A stretch of 64,000 bases of DNA from assembly GCF_003807585.1 (NCBI RefSeq), contig NZ_RMBX01000013.1, positions 213,939 to 277,938 on the forward strand. Reading direction: 5' to 3'. The notes under the pieces were generated by a model. It saw only the letters and a program-made list of their open reading frames with translations. It did no database searches and was not told the DNA's origin. Positions 15,573 to 23,581 of this stretch are shown piece after piece. Source of the stretch: Chitinophaga barathri. Its GTDB lineage: Bacteria > Bacteroidota > Bacteroidia > Chitinophagales > Chitinophagaceae. The position numbers and the translations under genes are program-made. How positions within the stretch are numbered: position 1 is the stretch's first letter; the number at the start of each line of letters is the position of its first letter.

Positions 15573-17660
15573 ATGCAAAGGCACACTTCCGTATTCGCAA
15601 TTGTTATACTCATGTTGGTATCATTCTGCAACAGCCAGGCACAGGATATACAGGTTATTAAAAAACGGGTAGTGGGCGACCTGCTGGAACCTTCGGTAAA
15701 CAGCAACGCCATTACGCAACTGGTACAATCCATCCAACCGGACGGCACCTGGCCGGGCATCAATTATAAAGATGTGTCCCGCACAGGTTTTCAGCACAAA
15801 GACCATTTGGAGAACATGCTGACGCTGGCCCGTGTCTATAAAAAGCCCGGCTCCCCTTTCTTTGGAGACGCTGCGGTAAAAAAGGCTTTCTCAGCGGCGC
15901 TTGATTTCTGGCTGGCCCATGACTTTAGGTGCGACAACTGGTGGTGGAATGAAATGGGCACGCCAAACCTTATGATCAATACTTTGCTGGTGATGGACAG
16001 CAGTCTTACGGAAAAACAAAGAACGGAGGGGTTAAAGATCGCCCGCAGGGCAAATCTTGAAACCTTTGGCGCCCGCCCTGGCGGCGACCTTATGCCCATT
16101 GCCGGCATGTTGGGAAAACAGGCGTTATTCACCAACAGCCCGGATACGCTGAAACGGGTTATAGACGTAATGGCCAGGGAAATAAAAATCAGCACAGGCC
16201 GGGGCCTCAAACCGGATATGAGCTTTCACCATCGTACGGACAATGTGATCTCCATCCTTACGTACGGCAGCAATTTTGCCGGCTCTTTTGCCTACTGGGC
16301 AGCCAGGATACACGGCACACAATTCTCTTTCCCCGAAACATCCATGAAACTCCTTGTTGATTATTACCTGGATGGCATCTGCCAGGCACTCATCTACGCT
16401 ACATACCCCGATCCCGGCGCCATGAACCGTGATATCAGCCGCCGGAACGCACTGGAGAAAGAAGATATCAGCCTGCCGCAGAACCTTCTTGCCGCTACAG
16501 ACTATAGGGCGCCGGAGCTGGAAACCGTCATCCGCGCCCGGAAAGGGGAAATAAGATACAACCGGACAAGGGACCGCTATTTCTGGTATTCGCATTATTA
16601 TACGCATCAGCGCCCCGGTTATTACGCATCTGTGCGTATGCATTCCGCCCGCGCGAATAATATGGAAGAGCCGCACAATGAAGAAGGTATTAAAAACCAT
16701 CATTATGGCGACGGCTCCCTTTTTATTTCGCGCACCGGTCATGAGTTCTTTAATATTTTCCCCGTATGGGACTGGCAAAAGATACCAGGCACTACGATCC
16801 TGCAAAAAACAGACGTGCCCCACTGGCGCCAGCTGGCTAAAAAAGGGCGGACTGATTTTTCCGGCGGCCTGAGCGACGGCGTGTATGGTGTGGCTGCATT
16901 TGATTTTGCCAGTGTGCACGATCCGCTCAAAGCACACAAGGCATGGTTCTTTTTTGATAATGAGATCGTATGCCTGGGCGCGGGTATTCATGCGGACACG
17001 GCTTTGCCTGTACTGACTACCCTGAACCAGTGCCTGCTGAACAACCAGGTGATCGTTGGGGCCAATAACAAAACCACCACATTAAAAACCGGCAAACATG
17101 TATTGCCTGCCGTATCCTGGGTGTATCACGACAGCGTGGCTTATATCTTCCCGCAGCCGGCAGGCGTAAATATCAGCAATGGGGAAGCTACCGGCAGCTG
17201 GCGACGGATCAACCACCAGGCCTGGGCTACAGAAGAAACCGTGAAGGAAAATGTATTTGCCCTTTGGCTGGATCATGGTGTACAGCCGCAAAATGCCGGT
17301 TATGCATGGATTGTGGTGCCAGGTATAGATGCGGCTTCCGCAGCAGCCTACAGTAAAAAAACGCCGGTAAAGATTCTTGTAAATACCCCGGACCTCCAGG
17401 CTGTACAACATACCGCATTGCAAAGGACCGGGATCGTTTTTTACAAAGCGGGTACCGTCAGGATCAATGATAAACTGACGCTGGCCGCTACAGCACCTTG
17501 CCTCGTAATGATCAATGCGAATGGAGCAGTTGCCGGCAGTATTGCGGTTTCAGATCCCACTCAGAAATTAACGGCTCTCCAGATAAAAGTAAATGAACGT
17601 ATCATTGATGTATCATTGCCGAAGGGCGATGACAGCGGAAGCACGGTGATGGTACGATAA
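15573..17660 (+). CDS. Polysaccharide lyase family 8 protein (chondroitin/hyaluronate/xanthan lyase-like)
   Basis: This is a 695-residue secreted protein with a signal peptide ending NSQAQ. The N-terminal alpha/alpha-toroid carries the PL8 aromatic patch DNWWWNEMGTP (about 121-131), the GARPGGDLM block, and the catalytic stretch DMSFHHRTDNVISILTYGSNF-like. Its His219/His220 and Tyr231 stand at the spacing of the His-Tyr pair in family 8 lyases. The beta-sandwich half follows (HNEEGIKNHHYGDGSLFISR, WDWQKIPGTTI, WFFFDNEIVCLGAGI). PL8 enzymes cleave uronic-acid polysaccharides by beta-elimination. The substrate is not fixed by sequence alone. It converges with a beta-propeller glycosidase gene, with no SusC/SusD pair nearby. 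Confidence 0.92.
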   Translation: MQRHTSVFAIVILMLVSFCNSQAQDIQVIKKRVVGDLLEPSVNSNAITQLVQSIQPDGTWPGINYKDVSRTGFQHKDHLENMLTLARVYKKPGSPFFGDAAVKKAFSAALDFWLAHDFRCDNWWWNEMGTPNLMINTLLVMDSSLTEKQRTEGLKIARRANLETFGARPGGDLMPIAGMLGKQALFTNSPDTLKRVIDVMAREIKISTGRGLKPDMSFHHRTDNVISILTYGSNFAGSFAYWAARIHGTQFSFPETSMKLLVDYYLDGICQALIYATYPDPGAMNRDISRRNALEKEDISLPQNLLAATDYRAPELETVIRARKGEIRYNRTRDRYFWYSHYYTHQRPGYYASVRMHSARANNMEEPHNEEGIKNHHYGDGSLFISRTGHEFFNIFPVWDWQKIPGTTILQKTDVPHWRQLAKKGRTDFSGGLSDGVYGVAAFDFASVHDPLKAHKAWFFFDNEIVCLGAGIHADTALPVLTTLNQCLLNNQVIVGANNKTTTLKTGKHVLPAVSWVYHDSVAYIFPQPAGVNISNGEATGSWRRINHQAWATEETVKENVFALWLDHGVQPQNAGYAWIVVPGIDAASAAAYSKKTPVKILVNTPDLQAVQHTALQRTGIVFYKAGTVRINDKLTLAATAPCLVMINANGAVAGSIAVSDPTQKLTALQIKVNERIIDVSLPKGDDSGSTVMVR

Positions 17661-17684
17661 AGTGTATCAGTATCTTTTTGAATA

Positions 17685-18803
17685 TTATTTTCTGAAAGGA
17701 ATCACCATGTTCCAGGACCGCGTAGCATTGTTAAAGCCGCCGGGGCCGTCCATCGTTGCAAAAAACAGATAGGCGGGCCTGTTATTCTCAAAAAGAATAA
17801 ACGGGCGTTCCAATTGTCCCTGCATTTCAGTTTTCCCGTCATTCCAGGCTACTGTGCGGGAATAGGCTTTGGGGTCTTTGTCCATCGTCCATTTCAGGCC
17901 GTCTGTTGAATGTGCTGAAACACCGCCTCCTTTTTCGCCGGTGAATTTTGCCACCTGGTCTTTGAAGATAACATGGTAACCGGTAGCGTCTTTCCACATA
18001 AAAGGATCTTCCGCTTCGCCCTGCGCATCCACTCTGAAGATGGGCTGGTCATTATTCAGTACCTTATAAGGGCCATGTATAGACGGAGCTTTCGCAACAC
18101 CAAGGCTCATATGCGAATGTGTATTCCCTTTATGCCCCCTGCCTTTGAACATGATCAGCACAGAGCCATCGTCGTGCACCACGGCGGTGGGATTGGAGGT
18201 GAGGAAGCTGTAAAATGTGTTGGGTTTGACGGGAAGCACGGGCTGGTCCAGCCGTTTCCAGGGGCCATATGGAGTTTCGGACACGGCGACACCCACGCGT
18301 TTATTATTCCTGGCGGCGATACACCAATGGCTTTGCAGCGTGAGTTCCTTCGCCCGCGGATCTTCGAAAGGGTGGGTGGAGCCCATGTAAAACAGGATAT
18401 ATTGCCCTTTGTGTTTAACGATCTGTGGATTATGGGTGGCGCGGCCGTCCCAATACTGGGCGCCCCGGGCAGGTAATGCCACATCGGAAAAAGTATAAGG
18501 CCCTTCCGGTTTATCCGCCACGGCGTGCACCACCTCCGACGCCACCATCCATCCCGGATGAAAGATCAGCGAATCCGGCCAGCGTGATGCAAAAAGATGA
18601 TATTTATTGTCATATCCCTTTACCGCGGAACCGCACCATACCCAATATCCTTTCATGGAAAAACCGCCGCCGCGGGGAGCTTCGCCCAGGTTGTGAAATA
18701 TGATGTTGGAGGATTGCTGTTTCAGCTCCGGGAGGTTATCTATTTTTTGTGCATAGGCCGCTACACAAAGCAGCATTGCCGCTAGTACAAGAAGTTGCTT
18801 CAT
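17685..18803 (-). CDS. Secreted glycoside hydrolase, five-bladed beta-propeller type
   Basis: I start at the ATG at 18803 (MKQLLVLAAMLLCVAAYAQ, a signal peptide), giving 372 residues; a longer frame adds 13 unlikely residues. The repeated sheet pattern is that of five-bladed beta-propeller glycosidases (GH43/GH117-like clans): KYHLFASRWPD, THNPQIVKHKGQYILFYMG, VGVAVSETPYGPW, NPTAVVHDDGSVLIMFKG, and AEDPFMWKDATGYHVIFKD. Acidic residues in EDPFMW and in QLERPFIL could be catalytic. The family number is not certain. It converges with the PL8 lyase gene and may finish the sugars released by it, an inference from position only. Confidence 0.85.
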   Translation of the reverse strand: MKQLLVLAAMLLCVAAYAQKIDNLPELKQQSSNIIFHNLGEAPRGGGFSMKGYWVWCGSAVKGYDNKYHLFASRWPDSLIFHPGWMVASEVVHAVADKPEGPYTFSDVALPARGAQYWDGRATHNPQIVKHKGQYILFYMGSTHPFEDPRAKELTLQSHWCIAARNNKRVGVAVSETPYGPWKRLDQPVLPVKPNTFYSFLTSNPTAVVHDDGSVLIMFKGRGHKGNTHSHMSLGVAKAPSIHGPYKVLNNDQPIFRVDAQGEAEDPFMWKDATGYHVIFKDQVAKFTGEKGGGVSAHSTDGLKWTMDKDPKAYSRTVAWNDGKTEMQGQLERPFILFENNRPAYLFFATMDGPGGFNNATRSWNMVIPFRK

Positions 18804-18875
18804 AACGTTGGAATTGGGCGGTAAGATAATAAATATGCTCAAATAATCTTTTCCCCGCTGCCTTGTTACAAATCC

Positions 18876-19472
18876 CTATTTCTTCAACTTCCTGTTCAGC
18901 TTACCCTGGAGGTCGGTAATAAGACTAACACTCTCCGTCAGCCGGTCATAAGCCGCGACGCTTTCCACCGCAAGGTCCTTTTTGCTCACCTCCATCCCAG
19001 CCAGGAAGGCTTCGAGGTGTGACAGGAAACGAGGCTGTTCGCTATAGATGGCATTGTATATTTCGTCGTTCAGTTTATCTCCTTCGGCTCTCAGGTCTTC
19101 GCTTACGAGGTTGGAGATACCGCGCATTTGCGCCATCACGGTACTCATCTTTATTTTAAGCGACTCCAGTGCGTTGTTATCCCGTTTCCCCGGCGCGGCG
19201 TTGTGTCGGATCAGGCTGTCGGAAAGGGTTTTCCTCGTTTTCAGGTAACCGCTTAATCCAAACTTCAGTTCTTCAAGGCGATCGTACAGTTCCGCCCCTC
19301 TGTCCTGCGAAAAATACTTGTCCACGTTCGTGTTCATTCCTTTGATCCACTTGTGAAGGCCTTGTGTTACATCCGTAACGGTGGCTGTTTGAGCGGATTG
19401 TGCAAATGTACGGGCGGGGAGAAGCAGCAGAAAAAAGAGTACCAGCCTGAGGTGTATCCTGTTAACGTTCAT
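18876..19472 (-). CDS. Secreted helical protein of unknown function
   Basis: This 198-residue protein has a clear signal peptide (LRLVLFFLLLLPARTFAQ). The mature part is almost entirely predicted helix, with heptad-like spacing of leucine and isoleucine and many charged residues; it contains LYDRLEELKFGL, LESLKIKMSTVMAQMRGI and a C-terminal ITDLQGKLNRKLKK. It has no cysteines, and I recognise no family. The gene lies upstream of the glycosidase on the same strand, 72 bases away, and is divergent from the SWIM operon. Confidence 0.75.
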   Translation of the reverse strand: MNVNRIHLRLVLFFLLLLPARTFAQSAQTATVTDVTQGLHKWIKGMNTNVDKYFSQDRGAELYDRLEELKFGLSGYLKTRKTLSDSLIRHNAAPGKRDNNALESLKIKMSTVMAQMRGISNLVSEDLRAEGDKLNDEIYNAIYSEQPRFLSHLEAFLAGMEVSKKDLAVESVAAYDRLTESVSLITDLQGKLNRKLKK

Positions 19473-19629
19473 TTTTACATTTTTAAGTCTTTGCCAGGGA
19501 AAAACATGTCTCGAAAATTAATGAATTTATCGGACATGAGGCTGAACACAAGATTTAAAGAAAAGTGAAATTCCGGCGGGGGAATTCTTTTTTTCGGATG
19601 TTGTTTTATATTACAGGAAATATTTTTAG

Positions 19630-20931
19630 TTGAATCTCACAGAAGATCAGATATTATCCCTCGCCCCGGACGATTCCTCCAAAAAAGCCGGGAAAGACCT
19701 TGCGAACCCCTCCAAATGGGTTACCAAAGGCATCAGTGACCAGGCTTTGTGGGGCGAATGCCAGGGCAGCGGCAGCAAGCCGTATCAGACGCAGATAGAC
19801 ACTGCCAATATCGCTTTCAAATGTTCCTGCCCAAGCCGGAAATTTCCTTGCAAACATGGTTTGGGATTGCTGCTGCATCACAGCCGGCAGCCGGATGCAT
19901 TCAGCCGCACAGCGGAGCCTGCCTGGGTGACCGAGTGGCTGGGCAAACGCGCGGATACGCAGCAGAAAAAAGCAACCCGTGAAGACAAACCCGTGGACGA
20001 AGCCGCCCAGCAAAAACGCCAGCAGGCACGGCAGCGGAAAGTCGCGGATGGCATTGCCGAATTGCGTTTATGGCTGAAAGATATCGTCAGGAACGGGATA
20101 TTAAACATTCCGTCCAAAGGCGCCTCCTGGTTCGACAACATGGCCAAACGAATGGTAGATGCCCAGGCCGGCGGCCTGGCGGGGATGGTACGCGGCCTTG
20201 GCGAAACGAACTTCTACGCGGACGGCTGGCAGTCCGAATTTATGGCCAGGCTCGTGAATATCTACCTTGTAATAGAAGGATATACGAACGGCGACAGCCT
20301 TCACGAGGCGCTACAGCAGGATTTGCGCACCCTGATCGGTTTCCCGCAAAACCAGGATGAGCTGAGAGCACAGGCCGGGATTACAGACACCTGGCTCGTA
20401 ATTGCAAAACAGACCATAGACACCGACAATATCACCACCGAACGGAACTGGTTGTATGGCATGAACTCCGGCCGTTATGCGCTGGTTTTGCAGTTTATCA
20501 TCCGCGGCCAGGGGGCGGAGCTGTCTTTGACGCCCGGTTTGAACCTGGAAGCGGAACTGGTGTTTTTCCCCTCAGCCTCCCCTTTAAGAGCGATCGTAAA
20601 GAGTCAATCCGCCTCAGGAAGGACCGGTAAACCGGAAGGCCTGGAAAGCTGGCTGAAAGTAGCCGAAGCGGAAACAGCTTCCGCGGCCGCATTGCCGGTA
20701 AGGAGCGAACGGCCGTTTGTAGTAAAAGCCCTGAAACCGGTGCAATATAACAACAGCTGGTGGCTGCAGGATGAAACGCGGCATATGATGCAGCTGAAAA
20801 ACAGGTATAACACTTTCTGGAAACTGCTTTCCCTCAGTGGAGGACAGGCGATGGATATGGTGGTGATAGGAAAAGAAGATCAATATGAAACGGTGGCCGT
20901 TTGGCATAATAACGAGTTTACGATCCTGTAA
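19630..20931 (+). CDS. SWIM zinc finger protein, first gene of a MoxR/VWA cluster (YehQ-like)
   Basis: This 433-residue protein has a SWIM zinc-binding motif CxC-x6-CxH at Cys65, Cys67, Cys74 and His76 (FKCSCPSRKFPCKHGLGLLL). It resembles E. coli YehQ in having a SWIM motif close to the N-terminus and being coded beside a MoxR ATPase and VWA gene. SWIM fingers bind DNA or proteins. A charged linker (about 105-140) leads to a long uncharacterised region. The start is a TTG at 19630 right after an in-frame stop; no earlier ATG or GTG exists and the SWIM motif is close behind. Six bases separate it from the next frame. The function of this gene set is unknown. Confidence 0.88.
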   Translation: MNLTEDQILSLAPDDSSKKAGKDLANPSKWVTKGISDQALWGECQGSGSKPYQTQIDTANIAFKCSCPSRKFPCKHGLGLLLHHSRQPDAFSRTAEPAWVTEWLGKRADTQQKKATREDKPVDEAAQQKRQQARQRKVADGIAELRLWLKDIVRNGILNIPSKGASWFDNMAKRMVDAQAGGLAGMVRGLGETNFYADGWQSEFMARLVNIYLVIEGYTNGDSLHEALQQDLRTLIGFPQNQDELRAQAGITDTWLVIAKQTIDTDNITTERNWLYGMNSGRYALVLQFIIRGQGAELSLTPGLNLEAELVFFPSASPLRAIVKSQSASGRTGKPEGLESWLKVAEAETASAAALPVRSERPFVVKALKPVQYNNSWWLQDETRHMMQLKNRYNTFWKLLSLSGGQAMDMVVIGKEDQYETVAVWHNNEFTIL

Positions 20932-20961
20932 GCCGCGTTGCCGGTAAACTATAGTAATGCA

Positions 20962-22446
20962 ATGAAATTCTGGGACGACATTCTCAACACAGCCATGCTG
21001 GGCACAGATAAACAGGCGGCCTCGCCTGCGGGGCTTCCATCCGCGCTGGAGGAAGCTGAGAAAAAGATCCGTGGGGGCAAAGATCCGGACAGGGAGGAAA
21101 TATTCCTGGGCTTTGCCGCCCTGATACTCAACTACAGGCAATGCGGGTTTACGCCCATTCAGGCGGAACAGGCGGCAATCGCTCCGGCGCCGGATGAAGA
21201 AAAACCGTACTGCAATTCTTCCGCCACTCAGGCACTCAAAGACATTCTCAGCGAAGACAGCATACCGCTGCTTACTTTCTGGCTCCAGCACTGCGATGCC
21301 AGCGGGAAGATCGTGCGTCCCGAAATGATCCCCGTGCTGCTGGATACGGGCCTGAAAAATAAAAAGCTGAAACGGCTCATCAGCAGCTGCTGCGGCAAAA
21401 GAGGGGAGTGGCTGGGCAGGTTCAATGCCGACTGGAATTATTCGCAAAGCCTGCCCGCTGAGGAAGTCTGGCAAGCCGGCACCGCGGATCAGCGGAAACT
21501 TATCCTCCGGGAAACGAGGCAGCAGGCCCCCGCGCAGGCAAGGGAATGGCTGCAACAAACCTGGGCGCAGGAAGATGCGGCCGCTAAAACAGCTTTCCTT
21601 GAATTATTTGAAGTGAATATTTCAGCAGACGATATCCCCTTCCTCGAAAGCCTTTCCTCCGAAAAAAGCAAAAAAGTAAAAGAACAGGCGCAGCTGCTGC
21701 TGAAACAAATACCCGGATCGGCCGTAGTGCTGCAGTACCAGGCTGCGTTGCAGCAGATCGTATCGCTGAAAAAGGAAAAAACAATGCTGGGCCTGGGCAG
21801 CAAAATGGCGCTGCATTTCCAGTTCCCGGTCAATATCCCGGAGGATGTGTATAAATCAGGCATCGAAAAACTCAGCAATATCAAGGGAATGTCCGACGAT
21901 GAGTTTATCATGTACCAGCTTGTTCGCTCCGTACCACCTTCCTGCTGGGAAATGTTGCTGGGGCTTTCTCCGGACAAAGTCATTTCATTTTTCCAGGAAG
22001 ACGCGACCGGTAAAAAACTGATCCCTTCCCTTGTACTGGCCATTTGCAATTTTAAAGACAAAGGCTGGGCGATGGAATTTGTGCAGCACAGTGCCGTATT
22101 TTATATCGATCTGCTGCCGCTGCTGCCGTTGGCCCAGCAGGACATTTACAGCAAAAAATTCTTTGAGAAACACGAAGATGTTATCATCGAACAGGCAGTG
22201 AGAAGAGAAGCCGGCTGGGATATGGAGTTAACCAAACTGATCTTCCGGCATATCGCTAAAAACCCTTACCAGTATTACCGTTCATTCTTTAACCAGCATA
22301 TCCACCTGATACCGCCCGCGATTGTGGGCGAGCTGGAAAAATGCGCGCCGGCGGAGCCTCACCTGCAAAGCATGTGGAGCACGTCCTGCGAATACATCAT
22401 GAAACTCGTTTCTATAAAATACCAGACACAAACATCCTTTAGCTAA
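20962..22446 (+). CDS. DUF5691 family protein
   Basis: This is a 494-residue, mostly helical protein from the ATG at 20962; a TTG at 20938 would add eight residues and overlap the gap to the SWIM gene. The opening FWDDILNTAMLGTDKQ is the typical start of DUF5691 proteins, which are found next to SWIM, MoxR and VWA genes in many phyla. The body has repeated helix pairs, such as FLESLSSEKSKKVKEQAQLL, that resemble HEAT-type repeats, suggesting a scaffold for protein partners. No catalytic motif is visible. The following MoxR gene starts 13 bases after its stop, so the two are surely co-transcribed. Confidence 0.85.
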   Translation: MKFWDDILNTAMLGTDKQAASPAGLPSALEEAEKKIRGGKDPDREEIFLGFAALILNYRQCGFTPIQAEQAAIAPAPDEEKPYCNSSATQALKDILSEDSIPLLTFWLQHCDASGKIVRPEMIPVLLDTGLKNKKLKRLISSCCGKRGEWLGRFNADWNYSQSLPAEEVWQAGTADQRKLILRETRQQAPAQAREWLQQTWAQEDAAAKTAFLELFEVNISADDIPFLESLSSEKSKKVKEQAQLLLKQIPGSAVVLQYQAALQQIVSLKKEKTMLGLGSKMALHFQFPVNIPEDVYKSGIEKLSNIKGMSDDEFIMYQLVRSVPPSCWEMLLGLSPDKVISFFQEDATGKKLIPSLVLAICNFKDKGWAMEFVQHSAVFYIDLLPLLPLAQQDIYSKKFFEKHEDVIIEQAVRREAGWDMELTKLIFRHIAKNPYQYYRSFFNQHIHLIPPAIVGELEKCAPAEPHLQSMWSTSCEYIMKLVSIKYQTQTSFS

Positions 22447-22459
22447 TAAACCATCTATT

Positions 22460-23539
22460 ATGTCAACTTTATTACGTCAGCATGCGGAAGCCCAGTTTGC
22501 CCAGGAGCTGGAGGAACTCGGCAAACAGGATCATGAAAAGCGCCCTGAAAACTGGAAACTTTCCCCGCAGTCGGTAGTCACTTACCTGATGGGCGGCAAG
22601 CTGAAAAACGGTTTTGAAATATCTCCCAAATATATCGGCAACCGGCGGCTGATGGAAATCGCCGTGGCTACGCTTACCACAGACCGTGCTTTGCTGTTGT
22701 ACGGTCTGCCCGGTACGGCCAAAAGCTGGGTGAGCGAACACCTTGCCGCCGGCATCTGCGGCGATTCCCGGCTGATCGTGCAAGGTACGGCGGGCACCGG
22801 CGAAGACGCCATCCGTTACGGCTGGAACTATGCGCGCCTGCTGGCGGAAGGCCCCAGCGAAAAAGCACTGGTGGAAACGCCGCTGATGCGCGCGATGAAA
22901 ACCGGCAGCATCGCGAGGATCGAAGAGCTGACACGTATCGGCGCGGATGTGCAGGATTCGCTGATCACCATCCTGTCTGAAAAAACGCTGCCCGTTCCGG
23001 AGCTGAACACGGAGATACAGTCTGTTAAAGGGTTTAATGTCATCGCTACTGCAAACAACCGCGACAAAGGCGTGAATGAGCTGAGCAGCGCGTTAAAACG
23101 CCGTTTTAATACCGTTATCCTGCCCGTTCCCGATTCTATGGACGAGGAGATCGATATCGTGAAAAGAAGGGTGGAAAGTTTTGAAAAAGTAATGGCCCTG
23201 CCGGCGGAAGCGCCTGCTTTGGAAGAGATCCGCAGGATCGTTACCATCTTCAGGGAACTGCGCAGCGGTGTATCCCTGGATGGTAAAACGAAGATCAAAC
23301 AGCCCAGCGGCACACTCAGCACCGCGGAAGCCATTTCCGTGATGAACAACGGGCTATCTATGGCCGCTTATTTCGGCGATGGCAGGCTTACCGCCAGCGA
23401 CCTGGCCGCGGGAATTACCGGCGCGATCGTAAAAGACCCTGTGCAGGATAAACTGGTGTGGCAGGAATACCTCGAAACGGTTGTGAAGCCCAGGGACAAC
23501 TGGAAAGACATTTACAGGGCATGCAGGGAGCTGCTGTAA
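22460..23539 (+). CDS. MoxR-type AAA+ ATPase (YehL-like)
   Basis: This is a 359-residue cytoplasmic AAA+ protein. Walker A is GLPGTAKS at 82-89. The Walker B position reads IARIEELTR (151-159), with Glu-Glu where most relatives have Asp-Glu. Sensor 1 is IATANNRD (195-202), and the arginine finger is in LKRRFN (212-217). MoxR ATPases act with VWA-domain partners to remodel or insert cofactors into target proteins, as RavA-ViaA and NorQ-NorD do. The VWA partner is two genes downstream. A strand with VPELNTEIQSVKGF before sensor 1 forms the MoxR insert. The gene is the middle of the SWIM-DUF5691-MoxR-DUF5682-VWA operon. Confidence 0.95.
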   Translation: MSTLLRQHAEAQFAQELEELGKQDHEKRPENWKLSPQSVVTYLMGGKLKNGFEISPKYIGNRRLMEIAVATLTTDRALLLYGLPGTAKSWVSEHLAAGICGDSRLIVQGTAGTGEDAIRYGWNYARLLAEGPSEKALVETPLMRAMKTGSIARIEELTRIGADVQDSLITILSEKTLPVPELNTEIQSVKGFNVIATANNRDKGVNELSSALKRRFNTVILPVPDSMDEEIDIVKRRVESFEKVMALPAEAPALEEIRRIVTIFRELRSGVSLDGKTKIKQPSGTLSTAEAISVMNNGLSMAAYFGDGRLTASDLAAGITGAIVKDPVQDKLVWQEYLETVVKPRDNWKDIYRACRELL

Positions 23540-23581
23540 ACCTTATCATTCATTCAAAAGCCCCTTGCGGGCAATGTAAAT

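Noticed and set aside
15397..15672. 91-codon frame before the PL8 lyase
   Set aside because: Overlaps the lyase start in another frame and has a basic, low-information sequence.
15573..18803. Polysaccharide utilisation locus
   Set aside because: No SusC/SusD, no sigma/anti-sigma or hybrid two-component gene, and the lyase and glycosidase converge rather than form an operon.
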